Assembly: GCA_016712745.1 (NCBI GenBank)
Contig: JADJQN010000003.1
Coordinates: 992,001-1,056,000, forward strand
DNA length: 64,000 nucleotides
Reading direction: 5' to 3'
From: Sandaracinaceae bacterium
GTDB taxonomy: Bacteria; Myxococcota_A; Polyangia; Polyangiales; JADJQN01
Position 1 is the first letter of the stretch. Each line of letters begins with the position of its first letter. The translations under genes and the position numbers were made by a program. Below are positions 60,541 to 64,000 of the stretch, piece after piece. The notes under the pieces are model-generated. The model had not been told where the DNA came from. It worked only from the letters and a program-made list of their open reading frames with translations, and made no database searches.

Positions 60541-62016
60541 ATGTCACTCGATCGCAACTTTGCTGAGACGGAGGCGGGCCGCGACGTCGGCGGCTTGGCT
60601 TTGTCATGCGTTCAGATCGAGAATCCGATGTCGCTCGTACGCGCCGCTAGCTGGCGAAACGCTTTTACACGCGTCGGCGTTTCGATTCCGTGGTTTGCGG
60701 TGCACGACGTGGGCACTCTCATGACCACCGACGCGCGGGCTTGGACCTTGGGACCGCGCAGCTTTGCAACGTCCTTGCCCACGGCTCAGCCGATCGCAAG
60801 CGATCTACAAGCGTGGACTGCCGTGCTGCGCGAGCTCGCATCAACCGAGGTTATGGAGAAGGCTCGTAGCTGGCGGTTATCGGACGATCTCGTGTCGGTG
60901 GTTTTGCTGCGCATCTTGGGCCCCATCTTTCAACGCTTCACCGAAGGCAAACGCCTACGGCCGAGCGCAATGTTGCCGCTCGACCCTGATGCATATCGAG
61001 AACTTGATACGCGCCTGCCGGAGCTATTTCAGAAGCATCGGCGCGAGCTCGAGACGCAGTTTCTAGCAAGCCTTGCTCAAGAAAGTCTGCGCCTCGTCAC
61101 AGCAGTCGAGCAGATCGATCTCGACACCCTTCGCTTGGTTGGTCTATTCGGCGCTGAGGCCGGTGCGATGGGCGCGCTCGCGATGGTGGATCTTCTGAAT
61201 GTGCTGAGCAGTCCAGAAGCCAACGACGTCGTGAACTTTTCGCTGGATCTACTCCCAAGCGTGCTTGAAACCCGGCGCGCTACAGGCGAGCAGACTCTCG
61301 CCATCGATGGTTACGCGGGCTTTGCCCGGCACGGCGCGCTCGACTCGCTCGTCTTGTCGGAGCTTGCATACGATGCCGACCTTTTCGACCGGCGTTTCGT
61401 GGAAAACGAAGTGTTCTACTACTCGCGCGAAAAAGCTCCAGAAGAAGAGCGAACCCTTCACTATATCTGCGTCGATGCCAGCGCATCGATGCGCGGTCAA
61501 CGGGCTACCTTCGCACGCGGCCTTGCACTTACCATGATGAAGAAGTTCGCGCTGCGTGGAGACGATGTCGTGCAGCGCTTCTTTGATGCGCGCTTATACG
61601 AGCCGACGCGCGTCAACGCATCGAAGCGGCGCGCAACATCTGACTTTCATATCGCTCATATTCTTTCATTCGTGGGCGAACATGGGCGCCACTATGCCAA
61701 GGTCTTCGATGCGCTGGCCGACGAGCTCGCGCGCATTCGCAAGCGCGAAGGCGTCAACATCGTTTTGTACATTCTGACGCACGCGGAATGTCACATTCCG
61801 ATCGCGACAGTAGAGAGGCTTCGTCATGTCGCACGCCTCTACGGCGTCTTCATGTTGCCTTCGGCGGGCGTGCTGGATCTTGATTACGTCTCGCGTTTGC
61901 ATACGGCCCAGGTCGTCGACGAAGCCGCGCTGGTGGACAAATCGGCGCGCGCGCGCCGCGCCCTTGACATCATCGATGACACGACGAGAAAGCAAACCAA
62001 GAGCGCATCTCGATGA
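60541..62016 (+). CDS. vWA-domain protein, partner of the MoxR ATPase
   Basis: A 491-residue protein with an N-terminal helical region of about 300 residues and a C-terminal von Willebrand A domain. The MIDAS motif D-x-S-x-S is complete (D312, S314, S316 in CVDASASMRG), with the later metal residues likely in RKREGVNIVLYILTHAE. The arrangement matches ViaA/CoxE-type partners of MoxR ATPases. It probably binds Mg2+ and couples the ATPase to a client. ATG 60541 has no strong ribosome site, but it is the first in-frame start after the ATPase gene. The stop overlaps the next gene by ATGA. Confidence 0.92.
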   Translation: MSLDRNFAETEAGRDVGGLALSCVQIENPMSLVRAASWRNAFTRVGVSIPWFAVHDVGTLMTTDARAWTLGPRSFATSLPTAQPIASDLQAWTAVLRELASTEVMEKARSWRLSDDLVSVVLLRILGPIFQRFTEGKRLRPSAMLPLDPDAYRELDTRLPELFQKHRRELETQFLASLAQESLRLVTAVEQIDLDTLRLVGLFGAEAGAMGALAMVDLLNVLSSPEANDVVNFSLDLLPSVLETRRATGEQTLAIDGYAGFARHGALDSLVLSELAYDADLFDRRFVENEVFYYSREKAPEEERTLHYICVDASASMRGQRATFARGLALTMMKKFALRGDDVVQRFFDARLYEPTRVNASKRRATSDFHIAHILSFVGEHGRHYAKVFDALADELARIRKREGVNIVLYILTHAECHIPIATVERLRHVARLYGVFMLPSAGVLDLDYVSRLHTAQVVDEAALVDKSARARRALDIIDDTTRKQTKSASR

Positions 62017-63806
62017 CTACGAACCTCGACCGCGATGCTGTCCTACGCGTAGTCGAGCGCGATATTACGTCCAACAATTTCGCGGGCGCTCTGCAGGGTT
62101 TGTGGCGCGTCGCCGAACGAATTCGAACTATCGATCCCGCCTTTTCACGACAACTCTTGCTCTTCAACCGATGTTTTGCAGCGCTCGGTAAGACACGCGC
62201 GATCGCCAGCATCGAGCTTTTCACAACGTCGGGCAACGCTCTTCGCGCCGCGCAGCAAGGGGGCGACGCTCGCGACGTCGCTCGCGTGTACGTCGCGCAG
62301 AAGCAGCACGCGCTCGCCGCCGAGCAGTTTGCAAACGCTGGTTGGTATGGGCATGCCGCAATCCAACTCGAGCTCGCCAAAGATGATCGTGGTGCACACG
62401 CCTTTTGGCTGAAGCTTGCGTCGGACCCACGTCTAACTCACGAGCTCTACACGCGTGCTCTGGTCTATTTCAACTTGAGTCGCTCGCTAAAGCGCCTTTC
62501 GGACAATACCGCCGCGCGCAAAACGGCCATCGAAAGCATGCGCTTGCTGGAAGCGGCCGCCGATGAGTTTGAAGGCCGCGGCCTGCGCGAACGCGCCTTC
62601 GACTGTTATCAGGTTTTGCTGACTATCGGCCGCGATGGGGCATTCGAAAACTTGGCCGAAGGCTACCTGAACAGCATTCGCATCCTGAAACAGGATCACC
62701 TGAAGTACTACGTGCTTCAGTACTACGAAGACTTCCAGGCTCAGGCGTTCAAACGCGCGGAGCTTCACGCGGCAGCGACCCTGTGCCGCGAAGCTGCGGA
62801 GTTTTGCTTTCGTCAACGTTTGCCGTACGCGAGCTACTACAAACAGAAGGCCGCCGATGCATACATCGAAGCGGCGCGCGACGCGCAGCGCAAAGGCGCT
62901 CCCGCGCAAATGGTCGAGAATGCCTACTCCGCAGCGATCGACATGCTCAACGATTTGGGCTCGTACACCCGCATTCACGCCGTCCTTTCGTCGATGCGCG
63001 AGCTTCAGCTCCCGGAAAAGCGACGCGAGCGGTACGCGCGCCTCGGCGAGCGCTACGCCGCCGTTCAAGATCACCCGGCGCGAATCGTGCCCTTTCCCAA
63101 TCACCTCAAGATGGACGCGGCCTACCCCGACGTTTGGCGACTTGATGTGCTCGAGTGGGAGCACGCAGGCGATGCTGGTGAGACGATGGGCGAAGTCGCG
63201 TTCGACACAGCGTGGCCAGATTTCACACGCGCACGTGCATTGATGTGTCGCCTCTTTGCGCAAAGCTCCCTCGATGCGGATCCTACGGCCGCACAACTCG
63301 AATCGCTCGCCGCTCATCTCGGACGCACGGAGGTCTATGTGGCGCTGGCGCCGCTTGAGACGCTCTATCTCAACCCGGACGCAGCAGTGCGTGCTTCGGT
63401 GGCTCGCACGCTACGGCAGCTTTACTTCAAGCGTTCGTTCACCACCGTGATTGCTGCGTTGAACGATACTAGCGAGAGCGTTCGAACCGAGGGCTTGGCC
63501 GCCGTGAGCCAGCTGCATTTCACCCATGCCTTCGACGCGCTTGCACGAATCCTCCGCGAGACGAACGACAGCGCAGTACGCACCGCTGCGCTGATGTCGA
63601 TCGGCAAGGTGCAAAGCTTGGAAGCGCTCGACCTGCTGGTATCGGTCTTTATTCAAGGAGACAGGGGTCTGCGCGATGTTGCGCGAAAGCTACTCATCGA
63701 TGCGGAGCACTCGGAGTCGCGCGACGTCATTCGGCGCGCTGCAGATGAAGAAGTGGGCGAAACGCGCGAGGCGCTTCTCGCCGTCATCAAAGCTCGCGGA
63801 CGCTAA
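62013..63806 (+). CDS. TPR- and HEAT-repeat protein of the MoxR-vWA operon
   Basis: A 597-residue helical solenoid. Residues about 1-330 are TPR-like helices (ARVYVAQKQHALAAEQFANAGWYGHAAIQLELAK, RAFDCYQVLLTIG). Residues about 430-590 are HEAT-like (VRASVARTLRQLYFKRSF, SVRTEGLAAVSQLHF, SAVRTAALMSIGKVQSLEALDLLV). Such solenoids bind partner proteins and are common targets or adaptors in AAA+ systems. It is the last gene of the operon: the following gene is convergent and overlaps the stop by three bases. No signal peptide, so cytoplasmic. Confidence 0.8.
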   Translation: MTTNLDRDAVLRVVERDITSNNFAGALQGLWRVAERIRTIDPAFSRQLLLFNRCFAALGKTRAIASIELFTTSGNALRAAQQGGDARDVARVYVAQKQHALAAEQFANAGWYGHAAIQLELAKDDRGAHAFWLKLASDPRLTHELYTRALVYFNLSRSLKRLSDNTAARKTAIESMRLLEAAADEFEGRGLRERAFDCYQVLLTIGRDGAFENLAEGYLNSIRILKQDHLKYYVLQYYEDFQAQAFKRAELHAAATLCREAAEFCFRQRLPYASYYKQKAADAYIEAARDAQRKGAPAQMVENAYSAAIDMLNDLGSYTRIHAVLSSMRELQLPEKRRERYARLGERYAAVQDHPARIVPFPNHLKMDAAYPDVWRLDVLEWEHAGDAGETMGEVAFDTAWPDFTRARALMCRLFAQSSLDADPTAAQLESLAAHLGRTEVYVALAPLETLYLNPDAAVRASVARTLRQLYFKRSFTTVIAALNDTSESVRTEGLAAVSQLHFTHAFDALARILRETNDSAVRTAALMSIGKVQSLEALDLLVSVFIQGDRGLRDVARKLLIDAEHSESRDVIRRAADEEVGETREALLAVIKARGR

Positions 63807-64000
63807 CGGGCCTGCTCTTCGCGCACGCGTAAGGCTTCTCGCAGTGACTCTTCGCTCGGGGGATGAGCCGTCTCACGCGCAAGCTCGGTGATGGCCACCG
63901 AGTAGCGCTGTGTGGAAAGCGGCAAAATCGCAACATCCACACGCGGCGAACTGGAAGGAGCGCCCCGCACATTGGCCATGCGGTAGATCGCGCCTTCACC
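63803..64000 (-). CDS. Partial gene, C-terminal end of an unidentified protein
   Basis: A minus-strand frame open from the right edge to a stop at 63803-63805. It encodes 65 residues including YRMANVRGAPSSSPRVDVAILPL, VAITELARETAHPPS and a helical tail REALRVREEQAR. The amino-acid pattern looks like a true protein C-terminus more than the overlapping frames do. The start lies beyond the window and no family can be named. It converges with the TPR/HEAT gene, the stop codons overlapping. Confidence 0.5.
   Translation of the reverse strand, partial: GEGAIYRMANVRGAPSSSPRVDVAILPLSTQRYSVAITELARETAHPPSEESLREALRVREEQAR

Overview
The window is 64 kb of high-GC DNA from a Gram-negative bacterium, most likely a member of the Myxococcota (inference). 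Supporting signs are the many lipoproteins with Asp/Ala/Gly-rich linkers behind the lipobox, an FHA-GAF-sigma54 activator beside a Ser/Thr protein kinase, orphan histidine kinases and a lone receiver protein, an AgmX/PglI-type protein, very large DUF3857/transglutaminase-like proteins, and a long B12-dependent ribonucleotide reductase. No tRNA, rRNA, CRISPR array or prophage was seen.

Layout. 1-2757: end of pstS, then pstC and pstA, translationally coupled. 2801-3265: ferritin-like protein. 3395-4758: IS3-family copy 1 sitting between inverted arms of a small repeat. 4795-11460: lipoprotein, PAS histidine kinase, Mpo1-like protein, and an HlyD/ABC/ABC-2/TetR exporter operon. 11461-15368: structured leader, nrdJ, a structured 3' element and a terminator. 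15485-16474: HEPN-like protein. 16617-29279: lipoproteins and secreted proteins, a second histidine kinase, an APC permease, an extensin-like protein, two copies of a palindromic repeat, an acyltransferase relic and a frameshifted membrane protein gene. 29441-34953: kinase, sigma54 activator and two secreted proteins. 34972-41850: lnt, receiver protein, Trm112-like protein, bioA, AgmX-like protein and ftsK, all leftward. 42055-44406: HEAT lipoprotein and an RHH-FHA protein. 44471-45832: IS copy 2, inverted relative to copy 1 and again between the same repeat arms. 45852-53272: a coupled pair of giant DUF3857 proteins, one of which appears to have lost its transglutaminase triad. 53439-55098: UbiA-type prenyltransferase gene cut by one in-frame TAG, then an SDR. 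55123-56630: two envelope coiled-coil proteins. 56722-63806: a five-gene operon of two unrecognised proteins, a MoxR AAA+ ATPase, a vWA protein and a TPR/HEAT protein. 63803-64000: end of a leftward gene.

The most interesting parts are the MoxR-vWA operon at the right end (a possible chaperone-like or conflict-type ATPase machine), the candidate regulatory RNA before nrdJ, the two IS copies that both landed in the loop of the same hairpin repeat with different defects in orfA, and the active/inactive transglutaminase pair. All functional calls come from reading motifs by eye; no database search was possible.
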